Positions 51,638 through 63,468 of a stretch of DNA of 64,000 nt are shown here, piece by piece. Both the position numbers and the translations under genes were made by a program. How positions within the stretch are numbered: the stretch's first letter is position 1; the number at the start of each line of letters is the position of its first letter. This DNA comes from an uncultured Bacteroidota bacterium (GTDB lineage: Bacteria > Bacteroidota > Bacteroidia > Bacteroidales > P3). The notes beneath the pieces were generated by a model that ran no database searches, had not been told where the DNA came from, and saw only the letters and a program-made list of their open reading frames with translations. The stretch is taken from NCBI GenBank assembly GCA_902777005.1, contig CACYSB010000004.1:107960-171959 (forward strand). Direction: 5' to 3'.

Positions 51638-54600
51638 TTACTTCGCCTTCTCGGCGCTCATGTCGGCAGCGCTGCCGACCACGAGGTCCTGATACTCACG
51701 CAGACCGGTACCGGCCGGAATGAGGTGACCGACGATAACATTCTCCTTCATGCCCATCAGGGTGTCGCGCTTGGCGTTGATGGCGGCCTCGGTGAGGACC
51801 TTGGTGGTCTCCTGGAAGGAGGCGGCGGAGATGAACGACTTGGTCTGCAAAGAGGCTCGTGTGATGCCCTGGAGCACCTGCTTGCAGGTGGCCGGACGGG
51901 CGTCGCGCACGGTGACGAGTTTCTTGTCCTGACGACGCAGGGCGGAGTTCTCGTCGCGTAGCTCACGGGCGGTGACAATCTGGCCTTCGAAGAGGGTGGT
52001 GCTATCGCCCGGATCCTCAACATACTTCATGCCGAAGATACGGTCGTTGACATCGTTGAAATCGAGGCGGTTAACAAGGTCGCCCTCAAGGAAGCGAGTA
52101 TCGCCCGGATCCTCAATCTCGACCTTGCGCATCATCTGACGCACAATGACCTCAAAGTGCTTGTCGTTGATTTTCACACCCTGCAGGCGGTAGACCTCCT
52201 GTACTTCGTTGACGATGTACTCCTGAACCTTCATCGGACCCTTGATGGCGAGAATGTCGCTCGGGGTGATAGCACCGTCGGAAAGCGGCGTACCAGCCTT
52301 GACATAGTCGCTGTCTTGAGCAAGAATCTGCTTGGACGTGGGGATGAGGTAGGAGCGCTGCTCACCGGTCTTGGAGGTGATGGTAACCTCACGATTGCCG
52401 CGCTTGAGTTTCTTAGCGATGGACACGATACCGTCGACCTCGGCAACGATGGCGGGATCGGACGGGTTGCGGGCCTCGAAGAGCTCGGTGACGCGGGGCA
52501 GACCGCCCGTGATATCGCCAGCCTTACCGAAGGAACGCGGTATCTTGACCATAATGTCACCGGCTTTGAGTTCCTGACCCTTGTCGACGCCGATATGGGC
52601 ACCTACTGGAAGGTCATAGACCTTGAGAATGTTGCCCTCGCTGTCGACAATGTTGAGGGTCGGGTTCTTGGTGCGCTGACGGCTCTCGATGACCACCTTG
52701 TCCTGAAGGCCGGTCTGGGCATCACTCTCAACGCGGTAAGTGACGTTCTCTATGACATTCTCGAAGGCAACCTTACCGGCCACATCGGATATGATGACGG
52801 CATTGTAAGGATCCCATTCAGCAATGAGGTCGCCCTTCTGGAGCTGGTCGCCTGAGGCTTTGTACAGCTTGGCGCCATAAGGCAGAAGCGACGAGAAGAG
52901 AGTGACATCAGTGCGGTTGTCGACAATGCGCATCTCAGCCGAACGACCCATGACGATATGGTAGTTGTTGCCTTCATTGTCGGTATAGGGTATGGAGCGG
53001 AGCTCATCGATAATGAGACGACCCTCGTATTTGGCCTGCAGGCTGGAGGTGGTACCAATGTTGCCACCGGCCACACCGCCAACGTGGAAGGTACGAAGGG
53101 TCAGCTGAGTACCAGGCTCACCAATAGCTTGTGCGGCAATGACACCGACAGCTTCGCCTTTCTGGACCATCTTGCCAGTAGCAAGGTTTCGACCATAACA
53201 CTTGGCACAGACACCATGCTTGGACTCACAAGTAAGCACGGAACGAATCTCGACTTCCTCGATGGGAGACTCCTCTATCTTCTTACATATCTCTTCGGTA
53301 AGTTCCTCGCCAGCATGGGCAATAAGTTCGCCGGTCTGGGGATGATAGATGTCGTGGACAGAAGTACGGCCAAGTATCTTCTCGCCGAGGCTCTGAACAA
53401 TATCTTCGCCTTTTTTGAGGGCGGTGGTGGGAAGACCACGCAGGGTGCCGCAGTCTTCTTCAGTGATGATGACGTCGTGAGCAACGTCAACCAAACGACG
53501 GGTAAGGTAACCGGCGTCAGCTGTCTTAAGAGCGGTATCGGCAAGACCCTTACGAGCACCGTGTGTCGAAATAAAGTACTCGAGCACCGAAAGGCCTTCC
53601 TTGAAGTTGGAAACAATAGGATTCTCGATAATCTCGTTGCCGGCGCTACCTGCCTTCTGGGGCTTGGCCATAAGACCACGCATTCCGGAGAGTTGACGAA
53701 TCTGCTCCTTACTACCACGAGCACCGGAGTCATACATCATGTAGATGGGATTGAAGCCCTGATTGTCAGCCTTGAGCTGTTTCATCAGTGTCTCGGTGAG
53801 CTGGTTGTTGGTGTTGGTCCAAATATCAATAACGTGGTTGTAGCGTTCATTGTTGGTGATAAGACCCATTGCGTACTGAGCCATAACCTCCTCAACCTCC
53901 TCGTTGGCCTTATCAATGAGTTGTTCCTTCTCTGCAGGGATGATAACATCGCCAAGGTTGAAGGAAAGACCTCCGCGGAAAGCTTGACGATAACCCATAT
54001 TCTTAATGTCATCAAGGAAGGCAGCAGTAACCGCATTACCACACTCGGTGAAGATATCACCGATAATGTCACGCAGAGACTTCTTGCCCATAATCTGGTT
54101 GATGTAGCCGTACTGGTCGGGCACAACCTGGTTGAAGATAACACGGCCAACGGTAGTGCGAAGACGGTTGGTCTTGATATAGTGACCCTTCTTGTCCACA
54201 ACAACATTACCATTCTTGTCACGCTTCACTTCATACTCGGTGCGGCTGTGCATAGCCTCCTCAGCGGGAGTTGCGCAGTCTATATCTGTAAGGACCTTGC
54301 CCTTCTTATCTTTAATGACCTCCATGAAGGTCTTGTCGCTCTTGACATAGCTGTACTCATCCTGACCCTCAGGCACAGGCATCTGTACACTGATGCAGGC
54401 GTTGAGGTCGACTCGCTTCTCATTGTAAGCGATAATAACCTCTTCAGCAGAGTAGAAGCGCTGGCCTTCACCCTTAACAATCTCTGTTTCGGTAGTGCGG
54501 CGCGGTTTGGTCATGTAATACAGACCAAGCACCATATCCTGCGACGGAACGGTGATAGGAGCACCGTTTGCAGGGTTGAGGATGTTGTGCGTGGAGAGCA

Positions 54601-56113
54601 TCAGCAGCTGAGCCTCAAGAATAGCGGCGTTGCCCATTGGCACATGGACAGCCATCTGGTCACCATCGAAGTCAGCGTTGAAGCCGGTACACACCAAGGG
54701 GTGCAGACGAATGGCTTTACCTTCCACAAGCTTGGGCTGGAAGGCTTGGATACCGAGACGGTGCAGCGTAGGAGCACGGTTGAGCAGAATGGGGTGACCC
54801 TTAAGAATATTCTCGAGGATTTCCCACACGACAGGTTCCTTGCGGTCAACAATCTTCTTGGCGCTCTTGACAGTCTTCACCAGACCGCGTTCAAGAAGTT
54901 TGCGGATAACGTACGGTTTGAAGAGTTCTGCTGCCATATCCTTTGGCAGACCGCACTCATGCATGCGTAACTCTGGGCCGACAACGATGACAGAACGGCC
55001 GGAATAGTCAACACGCTTACCGAGCAGGTTCTGACGGAAACGACCCTGTTTGCCCTTAAGGGCATCAGAAAGTGATTTGAGGGCACGGTTACTCTCACTC
55101 TTAACACTGGAAACCTTACGGCTGTTGTCAAACAACGAGTCAACAGCTTCCTGAAGCATACGCTTCTCATTGCGCATGATAACCTCAGGTGCCTTAATCT
55201 CAACAAGTCGTTTCAAACGATTATTGCGAATAATGACGCGACGGTAGAGCTCATTAATGTCCGATGTGGCAAAACGACCGCCATCCAGCGGAACCAAAGG
55301 ACGCAGGTCAGGCGGAATGACGGGAATGATATTCATAATCATCCACTCTGGACGGTTGTCCATACCACGTTCCTGCATAGCGCGCTGAGACTCACGGAAC
55401 GACTCAATGACATTCAAGCGCTTGAGGGCATCCTGCTTACGAGCCACAGCAGTCTCATGCGACGCTTTGGCACGCAATTCATAGCTCAACTTGTCAAGGT
55501 CGAGTTCGGAAAGCAGCGTATATAATGCCTCGGCACCCATGCCGGCAATGAACTTGTTGGGGTCGCTGTCAGGCAACTGGGCATTATCCTCGGGCAATGT
55601 GTCTTGAATGAGGTAGTACTCCTCTTCACTGAGCAAATCAAGCTTCTGGACAGGCATCTCGTTGAGCATAGCCTTACCGGGCTGCAGAACGATGTATTTC
55701 TCATAATAGATGACTTGGTCAAGCTTCTTCGAAGGGATGTTCAGCAGGGTGCCAATCTTGTTAGGCAGGGAGCGGAAAAACCAAATATGAGCAACGGGAA
55801 CTACAAGCTCAATATGACCCATACGTTCACGGCGCACTTTCTTCTCAGTAACCTCGACACCACAACGGTCGCAAACAATACCCTTGTAGCGGATACGTTT
55901 GTATTTGCCGCAATGGCACTCCCAGTCGCGTGTGGGGCCGAAGATGCGCTCGCAGAACAAACCGTCACGCTCGGGCTTGTACGTACGGTAATTTATAGTT
56001 TCAGGCTTGGTCACCTCACCGTAAGAACGACGCTTGATAGATTCGGGCGACGCCAAACTGATGGTGATAGCATTAAAATCGGTCTTTACCTGAGATTCTT
56101 GTTTAAAAGCCAT
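51638..56113 (-). CDS. rpoC: RNA polymerase beta' subunit
   Basis: 1491 residues. The catalytic NADFDGDQM lies near residues 479-487 and binds the active-site Mg. An N-terminal zinc site [20 protein letters not shown] is near 70-90 and the second, around 960-975, reads [13 protein letters not shown]. The bridge-helix and trigger-loop region follows ([21 protein letters not shown]). With beta it forms the transcription catalytic core. It is the last gene before a strong terminator, 30 bases after rpoB. Confidence 0.99.
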   Translation of the reverse strand: MAFKQESQVKTDFNAITISLASPESIKRRSYGEVTKPETINYRTYKPERDGLFCERIFGPTRDWECHCGKYKRIRYKGIVCDRCGVEVTEKKVRRERMGHIELVVPVAHIWFFRSLPNKIGTLLNIPSKKLDQVIYYEKYIVLQPGKAMLNEMPVQKLDLLSEEEYYLIQDTLPEDNAQLPDSDPNKFIAGMGAEALYTLLSELDLDKLSYELRAKASHETAVARKQDALKRLNVIESFRESQRAMQERGMDNRPEWMIMNIIPVIPPDLRPLVPLDGGRFATSDINELYRRVIIRNNRLKRLVEIKAPEVIMRNEKRMLQEAVDSLFDNSRKVSSVKSESNRALKSLSDALKGKQGRFRQNLLGKRVDYSGRSVIVVGPELRMHECGLPKDMAAELFKPYVIRKLLERGLVKTVKSAKKIVDRKEPVVWEILENILKGHPILLNRAPTLHRLGIQAFQPKLVEGKAIRLHPLVCTGFNADFDGDQMAVHVPMGNAAILEAQLLMLSTHNILNPANGAPITVPSQDMVLGLYYMTKPRRTTETEIVKGEGQRFYSAEEVIIAYNEKRVDLNACISVQMPVPEGQDEYSYVKSDKTFMEVIKDKKGKVLTDIDCATPAEEAMHSRTEYEVKRDKNGNVVVDKKGHYIKTNRLRTTVGRVIFNQVVPDQYGYINQIMGKKSLRDIIGDIFTECGNAVTAAFLDDIKNMGYRQAFRGGLSFNLGDVIIPAEKEQLIDKANEEVEEVMAQYAMGLITNNERYNHVIDIWTNTNNQLTETLMKQLKADNQGFNPIYMMYDSGARGSKEQIRQLSGMRGLMAKPQKAGSAGNEIIENPIVSNFKEGLSVLEYFISTHGARKGLADTALKTADAGYLTRRLVDVAHDVIITEEDCGTLRGLPTTALKKGEDIVQSLGEKILGRTSVHDIYHPQTGELIAHAGEELTEEICKKIEESPIEEVEIRSVLTCESKHGVCAKCYGRNLATGKMVQKGEAVGVIAAQAIGEPGTQLTLRTFHVGGVAGGNIGTTSSLQAKYEGRLIIDELRSIPYTDNEGNNYHIVMGRSAEMRIVDNRTDVTLFSSLLPYGAKLYKASGDQLQKGDLIAEWDPYNAVIISDVAGKVAFENVIENVTYRVESDAQTGLQDKVVIESRQRTKNPTLNIVDSEGNILKVYDLPVGAHIGVDKGQELKAGDIMVKIPRSFGKAGDITGGLPRVTELFEARNPSDPAIVAEVDGIVSIAKKLKRGNREVTITSKTGEQRSYLIPTSKQILAQDSDYVKAGTPLSDGAITPSDILAIKGPMKVQEYIVNEVQEVYRLQGVKINDKHFEVIVRQMMRKVEIEDPGDTRFLEGDLVNRLDFNDVNDRIFGMKYVEDPGDSTTLFEGQIVTARELRDENSALRRQDKKLVTVRDARPATCKQVLQGITRASLQTKSFISAASFQETTKVLTEAAINAKRDTLMGMKENVIVGHLIPAGTGLREYQDLVVGSAADMSAEKAK

Positions 56114-56143
56114 GTTCTCTATACTTATCTATTTGGAACCTAT

Positions 56144-59100
56144 TTAATCAAATGTCACCTCAAGACCAAGGCCACGTAATTCGTGGACGAGGACGTTGAA
56201 CGACTCGGGAATGCCTGGCACCGGCATATTATCGCCCTTGACAATGGCCTCATAAGCCTTGGCGCGACCCATGACATCGTCACTCTTGACGGTGAGCACC
56301 TCCTGCAACACGTGCGATGCACCATATGCTTCAAGAGCCCAGACCTCCATTTCACCGAAACGCTGGCCACCGAAATTGGCTTTACCGCCAAGGGGCTGCT
56401 GAGTGATGAGGGAGTAAGGGCCAATCGAACGAGCGTGCATCTTATCGTCAATCATGTGGTGCAGCTTGAGATAATAGATGTAACCCACGGTAGCCGGCTG
56501 GTCGAAGCGCTCGCCAGTCTCGCCGTCATAGAGGTAAGTGCGGCCATTCTCTGGCAGACCGGCCTCACGCATATAACCGTTAATTTGCTCCAGCGTAGCA
56601 CCATCGAAGATGGGTGTCTTGAAGCGCTTGCCGAGCTTCTTGCCTGCCCATCCGAGAACGGTTTCGTAAATCTGACCAAGGTTCATTCGCGAAGGCACAC
56701 CAAGAGGATTCAACACAATGTCAACGGGTGTACCGTCAGCCAGGAACGGCATATCCTCGGCACGGACAATCTTCGACACAATACCCTTGTTACCGTGACG
56801 ACCGGCCATCTTGTCACCTATGCGCAATTTGCGCTTCATGGCAATATAAACCTTGGCCATCTGGACAATACCACTGGGCAGATCGTCACCAACGGTGAGG
56901 GCAAACTTATTGCGAGTGAATCGTCCGTTAATCTCGCGGAACTTGATATTGTAGTTGTTGAGCAACTCTTTGATAAGTGCGTTGGTCTCCTTGTCGGTGG
57001 TCCACTTGTTGGGGCTAACCTCAGTGTAATCAATAGACTTGAGAGTCTTTGCAGTGAATTTCACCTTCTTGGGTATAAGCTCCTCGCGGTGGTTGGTATA
57101 CACTCCGTTAGACACCTTGCCGTTGAGAATGACGAGCAGCTTGGCAATGAGTTTTTCTTTCAGTTCCTCGCACTCGAAGCGGAACTCCTCCTCAGGTTTG
57201 GCGAGCAACTCTTTCTCCTTGGCACGGGCCTTCCGGTCACGCACAACGCGAGCAAAGAGCTTCTTGTCGATAACAACACCGTGCATCGAAGGCGGAACCT
57301 TCAGCGAAGCGTCCTTTACATCGCCGGCTTTCTCGCCGAAAATGGCACGCAGAAGTTTCTCCTCCGGGGTCGGGTCGGACTCACCCTTCGGGGTAATCTT
57401 ACCAATAAGGATATCGCCTTCTTTGACCTCAGCACCGATACGGATTATACCGTTCTCATCAAGGTCCTTGGTGGCATCGTTACCGACATTGGGTATATCG
57501 CGGGTAAGCTCTTCATTACCACGCTTAGTCTCACGTACCTCAAGGGTGAACTCTTCAACATGGACAGAGGTATATATATCTTCACGTACGACACGCTCGG
57601 AGATAACCACAGCATCCTCGAAGTTGTAACCCTTCCAAGGCATGAAAGCAACCATCATATTACGGCCGAGAGCTAACTCACCACCCTGGGTGGCATAGCC
57701 CTCGCACAGCACCTGACCTTTCTTCACCTTATCGCCTTTCTTGACGATAGGACGCAGATTGATGGCCGTAGAATGGTTGGTACGCTGATATTTAGTAAGT
57801 ATATATTCTTTGATATCGTCGTCGAAGGAGACCAAACGGTCCTTCTCTGTACGATTGTGGCGGATGACAATCTTTGTAGAGTCTACATACTCCACAACAC
57901 CGTCGGCCTCTGCATTAAGCAGCACACGGCTGTCGTGGGCCACAGCCTCCTCAATGCCGGTACCCACGATGGGAATCTCCGGATTAAGCAGAGGCACAGC
58001 CTGACGCATCATGTTCGAGCCCATCAGGGCACGGTTGGCATCGTCATGCTCCAGGAATGGAATTAACGATGCAGCTATGGATGCAATTTGGTTCGATGCA
58101 ATGTCGATGAGGTCAATCTCCTCAGGCGAGACAATGGGGAAGTCTGCCTGACGACGGGCCTTGACACGCGGCACGGTAATGTTGCCGTTCTCGTCCTGCG
58201 GAGTGGTGGCCTGGGCAACAGTCTTGTTCTCCTCGGCCTCTGCCGACAGGTACACAGGAGGTTCGTCCAACTGCACCTGACCCTTTACGACACGCTGATA
58301 AGGGGTTTCAATGAAACCAAGCTCGTTAATCTTGGCATAGACACACAGCGACGAGATAAGACCAATATTCGGACCTTCAGGTGTCTCAATGGTACAGAGA
58401 CGACCGTAGTGCGTATAGTGAACGTCACGCACCTCGAAGCCTGCACGCTCACGCGACAGACCGCCGGGACCAAGAGCAGAGATACGGCGCTTGTGCGTCA
58501 ACTCTGCCAGAGGGTTGGTCTGATCCATGAACTGGCTCAACTGGTTGGTACCGAAGAACGAGTTAATGACCGACGACAAAGTCTTTGCGTTGATTAACTC
58601 CGTGGGAGTGAACAACTCATTGTCACGCACATTCATACGCTCACGTATGGTACGCGACATGCGGGCCAGACCAACGCCGAACTGGTTGGAGAGCTGCTCC
58701 CCGACAGTGCGGATACGACGGTTCGACAGGTGGTCGATATCGTCCACCTCGGCCTTCTGGTTGATAAGTTCAACCAAGTACTTAATGATAGAGGTGATGT
58801 CCTCCTTGGTGAGCACGCGCACATTGTCTGGCACATCAAGGTTAAGTTTGGTATTGATTCTGTAGCGTCCCACATCACCCAAGTCGTAGCGCTTCTCCGA
58901 GAAGAAGAGCTTTTCAATAATGCTACGAGCGGTCTCTTCATCTGGCGGCTCGGCATTGCGTAACTGCCTGTAGATATACTCACAGGCTTCCTTGGCATTG
59001 TTTGCGGTGTCTTTCTTGAGAGTGTTATAAATCACCGAGTAGTCGATGCCATCCTTGTCCTCGGTTTTGATGAGGATAGACTTGACATCCAAAGACAATA

Positions 59101-59947
59101 TCTTTTCAATATGTTCCTCGGTGAGCTCAACGTCACGCTCAATGACAACCTCGGTACGCTCCATGGAGACCACCTCGCCGGTGTCCTCGTCCACGAAGTC
59201 CTCAGTCCAAGCCTCCACCACACGGGCAGCAAGCTGCTTGCCAATGAACTTTTTGAGGTTGTTGCGGGTCACCTTAACCTCTTCGGCTAACTCAAATATA
59301 TCAAGAATATCCTTGTCCGACTCAAAGCCTATGGCACGGAGCAGGGTGGTGATGGGGAGTTTCTTCTTGCGGTCGATATAAGCATACATCACGTTGTTTA
59401 TATCGGTGGTGAACTCCATCCAAGAGCCCTTGAAGGGGATAATACGAGCCGAATAGAGCTGCGTACCGTTCGAGTGGAACTGTGTACCGAAGAATACGCC
59501 CGGCGAACGGTGCAACTGCGAGACCACGACGCGCTCAGCGCCGTTGATCACGAAGGTGCCCTTCGGGGTCATGTACGGTATCATTCCGAGATACACGTGC
59601 TGCTCTATGGTCTGGAAATCCTCGTTCTCGGGATCCTTGCAACTGAGCTTCATCTTGGCTTTCAGCGGCACACTATACGTTAGACCGCGCTCGATGCACT
59701 CCTCAATTGTATAGCGGGGAGGGTCGATGTAATAATCCAAGAATTCGAGTTCAAAATTATTTCGCGCATCCGTGATGGGGAAATTCTCCTTGAAAACCTT
59801 GAACAAGCCCTCATCGAGGCGGTTGTCCGGGTTGGTCTCTATTTGGAAAAAGTCTTTGAACGACTTGACCTGAATGTCGAGAAAATCCGGGTAATCAAAT
59901 TTGCGTACCGACGCGAAATTTACTACTGTGGGTTCTTTTTTTGCCAA
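56144..59947 (-). CDS. rpoB: RNA polymerase beta subunit
   Basis: 1267 residues. The rifampicin-binding cluster [38 protein letters not shown] is complete, the catalytic [17 protein letters not shown] is present, and the C-terminal clamp ends GLGLEVTFD. It forms the RNA polymerase core with the rpoC product. The start [11 protein letters not shown] follows a gap of about 180 bases with two hairpins after rplL. Rpo-genes are co-transcribed with upstream ribosomal genes. Confidence 0.99.
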   Translation of the reverse strand: MAKKEPTVVNFASVRKFDYPDFLDIQVKSFKDFFQIETNPDNRLDEGLFKVFKENFPITDARNNFELEFLDYYIDPPRYTIEECIERGLTYSVPLKAKMKLSCKDPENEDFQTIEQHVYLGMIPYMTPKGTFVINGAERVVVSQLHRSPGVFFGTQFHSNGTQLYSARIIPFKGSWMEFTTDINNVMYAYIDRKKKLPITTLLRAIGFESDKDILDIFELAEEVKVTRNNLKKFIGKQLAARVVEAWTEDFVDEDTGEVVSMERTEVVIERDVELTEEHIEKILSLDVKSILIKTEDKDGIDYSVIYNTLKKDTANNAKEACEYIYRQLRNAEPPDEETARSIIEKLFFSEKRYDLGDVGRYRINTKLNLDVPDNVRVLTKEDITSIIKYLVELINQKAEVDDIDHLSNRRIRTVGEQLSNQFGVGLARMSRTIRERMNVRDNELFTPTELINAKTLSSVINSFFGTNQLSQFMDQTNPLAELTHKRRISALGPGGLSRERAGFEVRDVHYTHYGRLCTIETPEGPNIGLISSLCVYAKINELGFIETPYQRVVKGQVQLDEPPVYLSAEAEENKTVAQATTPQDENGNITVPRVKARRQADFPIVSPEEIDLIDIASNQIASIAASLIPFLEHDDANRALMGSNMMRQAVPLLNPEIPIVGTGIEEAVAHDSRVLLNAEADGVVEYVDSTKIVIRHNRTEKDRLVSFDDDIKEYILTKYQRTNHSTAINLRPIVKKGDKVKKGQVLCEGYATQGGELALGRNMMVAFMPWKGYNFEDAVVISERVVREDIYTSVHVEEFTLEVRETKRGNEELTRDIPNVGNDATKDLDENGIIRIGAEVKEGDILIGKITPKGESDPTPEEKLLRAIFGEKAGDVKDASLKVPPSMHGVVIDKKLFARVVRDRKARAKEKELLAKPEEEFRFECEELKEKLIAKLLVILNGKVSNGVYTNHREELIPKKVKFTAKTLKSIDYTEVSPNKWTTDKETNALIKELLNNYNIKFREINGRFTRNKFALTVGDDLPSGIVQMAKVYIAMKRKLRIGDKMAGRHGNKGIVSKIVRAEDMPFLADGTPVDIVLNPLGVPSRMNLGQIYETVLGWAGKKLGKRFKTPIFDGATLEQINGYMREAGLPENGRTYLYDGETGERFDQPATVGYIYYLKLHHMIDDKMHARSIGPYSLITQQPLGGKANFGGQRFGEMEVWALEAYGASHVLQEVLTVKSDDVMGRAKAYEAIVKGDNMPVPGIPESFNVLVHELRGLGLEVTFD

Positions 59948-60032
59948 GGGACTGAATAATTTATCTTTTTCTATTACTTATCGCAGCTGATAAAAGAGTG
60001 CCCCAATGAAGGGTATTCGGAGGGTCAGCGGT

Positions 60033-60097
60033 TGTGGAATCTTATTTCCACAGCAACAAGGAATAGGCACTCCGGACTCTGCCGGAGGCCCTATTCC
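60033..60097 (-). promoter_or_regulatory. Two hairpins between rplL and rpoB, possible attenuator or processing site
   Basis: Read on the minus strand, the first hairpin (60097-60060) pairs GGAATAGGGCCTCCGG with CCGGAGTGCCTATTCC at 14 of 16 positions; the second (60052-60033) pairs TGTGGAA with TTCCACA. No T-run follows, so full termination is unlikely. In E. coli the same gap carries an attenuator and an RNase III cut site that set rpoBC expression below that of L12; a similar role is possible here. Confidence 0.65.
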
Positions 60098-60124
60098 TCG
60101 TAGTTATGAGAAGGTTGGGTGACC

Positions 60125-60508
60125 TTACTTGATCTCGACTTCGGCACCAGCCTCTTCGAGGGCTTTCTTCAGGCTCTCAGCCTCATCCTTCGAAACACCT
60201 TCCTTAACGGGCTTGGGGGCGTTGTCGACCAGCTCCTTGGACTCCTTCAGACCGAGGGAGGCCATATCCTTAACGGCCTTCACAACACCAAGTTTCTTGG
60301 TCTGATCGGGAACACCCTTCAGGATAACGTCAAAGGAGGTCTTCTCCTCAGCAGCGGCGGCGGCACCACCAGCGGCGGGGGCGGCGACTGCAACAGCAGC
60401 GGCGGCGGGTTCAATGCCGTACTCCTCTTTCAGGACGTCAGCGAGTTCTTTAACTTCCTTAACGGTAAGGTTAACCAGTTCTTCAGCGATAGCTTTAATG
60501 TCTGCCAT
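60125..60508 (-). CDS. rplL: 50S ribosomal protein L7/L12
   Basis: 127 residues. The N-terminal dimer helix ([32 protein letters not shown]), an Ala-Gly-rich hinge ([20 protein letters not shown]) and the C-terminal factor-binding domain ([35 protein letters not shown]) are all present. It forms the stalk dimers that recruit elongation factors and sits on L10, encoded just upstream. Confidence 0.99.
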   Translation of the reverse strand: MADIKAIAEELVNLTVKEVKELADVLKEEYGIEPAAAAVAVAAPAAGGAAAAAEEKTSFDVILKGVPDQTKKLGVVKAVKDMASLGLKESKELVDNAPKPVKEGVSKDEAESLKKALEEAGAEVEIK

Positions 60509-60599
60509 GACTATTTAATTTTAAATGTTTTACTAATTGTTAATTGTTTTTGTTTGTTGGCCTTCTCTAAAGGCTGGCCGGGCCTCTTTGCGCTCAGCT

Positions 60600-61130
60600 T
60601 TAGGCTTGGCGCTCCTCCAAAGTTTTCAGCACACCGGTAATGGTATTGCCAGCCGACTGAACCTGCGACAGAACGTTCTTGATGGGCGACTGCAGCAGGG
60701 CAACCACATCGGCGATAAGCTCGTTCTTGGACTTGATGTTGACCAAGGCGTCGAGGTTTTCGTGACCGATATAGAAGCACTCTTCGACATAAGCACCTTT
60801 GAGAATCGGCTTGGTGGCGGTCTTCTCAGCGGCGCGGAAGCTCTTGATGAGCTTGGCGGGTGCATTGTTGGTGTTCGAAAGCATTATGGCGGTTTCACCC
60901 TTGATCACAGGGAACAGCTCGGAATAATCGAAACCCGACTTCTCGAGGGCCTTGATGAGAAGAGTGTTCTTTACAACCTCCAGCTTCACCTCGTTGCGGA
61001 AGGCGGCACGACGCAGCTTGCTGGTCTGCACCGAGTTCAAGCCTCCGATGTCCGCGATATAGAGATTGGGGTAGGCCTTAATCTCTTCGCACAGGGCGTC
61101 GATGTGCTGGTCTTTCAGTTCTTTTCTCAT
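60600..61130 (-). CDS. rplJ: 50S ribosomal protein L10
   Basis: 176 residues: MRKELKDQHIDALCEEIKAYPNLYIADIGGLNSVQTSKLRRAAFRNEVKLEVVKNTLLIKAL is typical, and the C-terminal helix that anchors L7/L12 dimers follows. It forms the stalk base with L12. In many bacteria the L10-L12 complex represses its own operon; here only 22 bases separate it from rplA, so a classical leader has no room, and any control site must lie elsewhere. Confidence 0.98.
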   Translation of the reverse strand: MRKELKDQHIDALCEEIKAYPNLYIADIGGLNSVQTSKLRRAAFRNEVKLEVVKNTLLIKALEKSGFDYSELFPVIKGETAIMLSNTNNAPAKLIKSFRAAEKTATKPILKGAYVEECFYIGHENLDALVNIKSKNELIADVVALLQSPIKNVLSQVQSAGNTITGVLKTLEERQA

Positions 61131-61152
61131 AATGTTTCTTACGTTTTAAAGA

Positions 61153-61848
61153 TTACAGGGTAGCGGCTTTGGTGTCCACCTTCACGCCGGGGCTCATGGT
61201 GCTGCTGATGGCGATGCTCTTCACATAAGTACCCTTGGCGGCACTCGGTTTGAGCTTCATAATCATCTGGAGCACTTCCTTGGCGTTCTCAACGATCTTC
61301 TGGTCGTCGAAGGAGCATTTGGCCACGGCGGTATGGATGATACCGAACTTATCGACCTTGAAGTCGATCTTACCGGCTTTGGCTTCCTGGACAGCCTTGC
61401 CAACTTCCATCGTAACGGTGCCAGTCTTGGGGTTGGGCATCAGGCCACGGGGACCGAGGATGCGACCAAGGGCACCAATCTTGGGCATGCAGCTCGGCAT
61501 GGTGATGATAACATCCACGTCGGTCCAGCCACCCTTGATTTTGGTGATGTACTCGTCCAGGCCGTAGTAGTCGGCGCCGGCGGCCTTTGCCTCTTCCTCC
61601 TTGTCGGGAGTGCAGAGCACGAGGACGCGGACGGTCTTGCCCGTGCCGTGAGGCAGGGTCACGCTGCCGCGCACCATCTGGTTGGCCTTGCGGGGGTCAA
61701 CGCCAAGGCGTACATCGATGTCAACAGAAGCGTCGAACTTGGTGAATGTGATATTCTTCACGATGCTGACAGCCTCTTCAAGGGAATAGACTTTGCTGCC
61801 GTCGAATTTGGCAACAGCCTCTTTCTGTTTCTTGGTAAGTTTTGCCAT
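61153..61848 (-). CDS. rplA: 50S ribosomal protein L1
   Basis: 231 residues, full length: [77 protein letters not shown], with the conserved [18 protein letters not shown]. It forms the L1 stalk that guides tRNA out of the E site and can bind its own mRNA. It lies 68 bases after rplK and 22 before rplJ. Confidence 0.99.
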   Translation of the reverse strand: MAKLTKKQKEAVAKFDGSKVYSLEEAVSIVKNITFTKFDASVDIDVRLGVDPRKANQMVRGSVTLPHGTGKTVRVLVLCTPDKEEEAKAAGADYYGLDEYITKIKGGWTDVDVIITMPSCMPKIGALGRILGPRGLMPNPKTGTVTMEVGKAVQEAKAGKIDFKVDKFGIIHTAVAKCSFDDQKIVENAKEVLQMIMKLKPSAAKGTYVKSIAISSTMSPGVKVDTKAATL

Positions 61849-61916
61849 TTCATTCTGTTTTTGTGGTCAACGCACTTTCACTCACGCTACTTATGCTACC
61901 ACTGTTACTAACTTTT

Positions 61917-62360
61917 TTACTTCTTCAAGGGATTCTCACCCGTAACGGTGATACCCATGCTGCGGGCAGTGCCTGCCACCATGCTCATGGCGCTCTCAAT
62001 CGTGAAGCAATTGAGATCTGGCATCTTGGCTTCGGCAATCTGACGCACCTGCTCCCAGGTGACGGAGGCGACCTTCACGCGGTTGGGCTCGCCAGAGCCT
62101 TTCTGCGCCTTGGACATCTCTTTCAGCTGGACAGCGACAGGAGGAGTCTTAAGAACAAAGTCAAAGGACTTGTCGGTGTACACAGTGATGATGACGGGCA
62201 CAATCTTGCCGGCCTGATCCTGGGTACGGGCATTGAACTGCTTGCAGAACTCCATGATGTTCACACCCTTGGCACCAAGGGCGGGTCCCACGGGGGGGGC
62301 GGGGTTGGCAGCAGCGCCTTTGATTTGCAGCTTAATCAATCCTGCAACTTCTTTTGCCAT
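61917..62360 (-). CDS. rplK: 50S ribosomal protein L11
   Basis: 147 residues: [42 protein letters not shown] is the N-terminal signature, followed by the RNA-binding C-terminal domain ([41 protein letters not shown]). It forms the factor-binding base with 23S rRNA and is required by Rel for sensing uncharged tRNA. A 33-base gap separates it from nusG. Confidence 0.99.
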   Translation of the reverse strand: MAKEVAGLIKLQIKGAAANPAPPVGPALGAKGVNIMEFCKQFNARTQDQAGKIVPVIITVYTDKSFDFVLKTPPVAVQLKEMSKAQKGSGEPNRVKVASVTWEQVRQIAEAKMPDLNCFTIESAMSMVAGTARSMGITVTGENPLKK

Positions 62361-62393
62361 TGATTTACTGTTTTAATAGGTTAGTTGTTTGGG

Positions 62394-62939
62394 TTACTGG
62401 TCTTTCTCAACCTGCGAGAAGTTCAATTCGAGGGGCGTCTTGCGACCGAAGATCTTGACCGTAACTTTCAATTTCTTCTTGTCCTCGTTGATTTCTTCGA
62501 CCACTCCGACAAAACTGTTGAAGGGACCGTCGATAACCTTCACGTTCTCGCCAACAATGAAACGGTCCATCATCTCGCTACCGTCCACGCTCTCGTCCAT
62601 CTTGCCGAGGATGCGGTTGATTTCACTCTGGCGCATCGGTATCGGCTTGCCTTCGCGTTCGCGGAGGAAGTCAAGAACATTGGGCAGATTCTGGATGACG
62701 GGGATGATTTCGTCGCGCAAGTCAGCCTCGATGAGGACATAGCCAGGGAAGAAGTTACGCTCTTTGATAACCTTCTTGCCGTTGCGTATGGCCACCACCT
62801 GCTCGGTAGGAATCAGAACCGTGGGCACATCGTTGCTCCAGCCACGCTTGGCCATTTCACTCTCAATGTACTCTTTGGCTTTCTTCTCCTTGCCGCTGAT
62901 CGCTCTGACGACATACCATTTTTTCTCCTGCTGTTCCAT
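62394..62939 (-). CDS. nusG: Transcription termination/antitermination protein NusG
   Basis: 181 residues. The NGN domain opens KWYVVRAISGKEKKAKEYIESEMAKRG with FFPGYVLIEADL, and the C-terminal KOW domain contains GENVKVIDGPFNSFVGVVEEINEDKKKLKVTVKIFGRKTPLELNF. It is a processivity factor that binds RNA polymerase and couples it to Rho or the ribosome. The 148-base gap to secE holds a short ACTCAA/TTGAGT hairpin near 63026-63041 and no gene. Confidence 0.99.
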   Translation of the reverse strand: MEQQEKKWYVVRAISGKEKKAKEYIESEMAKRGWSNDVPTVLIPTEQVVAIRNGKKVIKERNFFPGYVLIEADLRDEIIPVIQNLPNVLDFLREREGKPIPMRQSEINRILGKMDESVDGSEMMDRFIVGENVKVIDGPFNSFVGVVEEINEDKKKLKVTVKIFGRKTPLELNFSQVEKDQ

Positions 62940-63087
62940 TGCTTTCGGTTAATAAAGGACAGTGATAATATACATTATTCTACCTTCAGGCTCCACGCTC
63001 GCACACTCCACGCTTTGGCAGACTCAAAATATTGAGTTTTGGGAAGCAAGACTGCCTAAGCTTTCGGTGTGGCGCATGCCGCGTTTC

Positions 63088-63303
63088 TTATCCGAAGATT
63101 GAATAGAAGTATCCGAGTAAGCCTTTCCATCCCCACGGCTGAACACCAAAAATGACGTCCATGATGAGGACTATAATGGCGATGACAAGGGCTGCCACAG
63201 CAACCACGATGGCGCTGCTCTGCAGTTCCTTGAATGTGGGCCACGACACTTTGTGCACCAGTTCGTCGTAGCTCGACTTCACATATTCACCAAACTTTGA
63301 CAT
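63088..63303 (-). CDS. secE: Preprotein translocase subunit SecE
   Basis: 71 residues: SKFGEYVKSSYDELVHKVSWPTFKELQSSAIVVAVAALVIAIIVLIMDVIFG, the single-membrane-segment form of SecE with the conserved KVxWP amphipathic helix. It stabilises the SecY channel in the inner membrane. Its position between tRNA-Trp and nusG is the usual one in Bacteroidota. Confidence 0.97.
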   Translation of the reverse strand: MSKFGEYVKSSYDELVHKVSWPTFKELQSSAIVVAVAALVIAIIVLIMDVIFGVQPWGWKGLLGYFYSIFG

Positions 63304-63347
63304 TGTCTGTTTTTTACTAAACTAGTTTGTACTTTCTTTTTCTTTGC

Positions 63348-63421
63348 TGGCAGGGGCAGAGAGAATCGAACTCCCAACCACGGTTTTGGAGACCGCCATT
63401 ATACCATTTAACTATGCCCCT
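63348..63421 (-). tRNA. tRNA-Trp (anticodon CCA)
   Basis: The minus-strand transcript folds as a complete tRNA: the acceptor stem AGGGGCA pairs with TGCCCCT, the anticodon loop CTCCAAA has anticodon CCA, the T-arm is GGGAG-TTCGATT-CTCTC (one G-T pair), and the discriminator G is followed by an encoded CCA. The gene is 74 bases including CCA. It lies between tuf and secE as in other Bacteroidota. Confidence 0.97.
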
Positions 63422-63424
63422 GTA

Positions 63425-63450
63425 AAGCCGCACCACTCTCGGTGCGGCTT
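63425..63450 (-). terminator. Hairpin between tuf and tRNA-Trp
   Basis: On the minus strand AAGCCGCACC / GGTGCGGCTT forms a perfect 10-bp stem with a six-base loop just after tuf, followed by only TTACA before the tRNA. It could be a weak terminator or a processing stop for the tuf mRNA, because the tRNA starts three bases later. Confidence 0.6.
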
Positions 63451-63468
63451 ATCATTAACGACTACTGA

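Noticed and set aside
52958..54970. 670-codon plus-strand frame opposite rpoC
   Set aside because: Antisense to universally conserved rpoC sequence.
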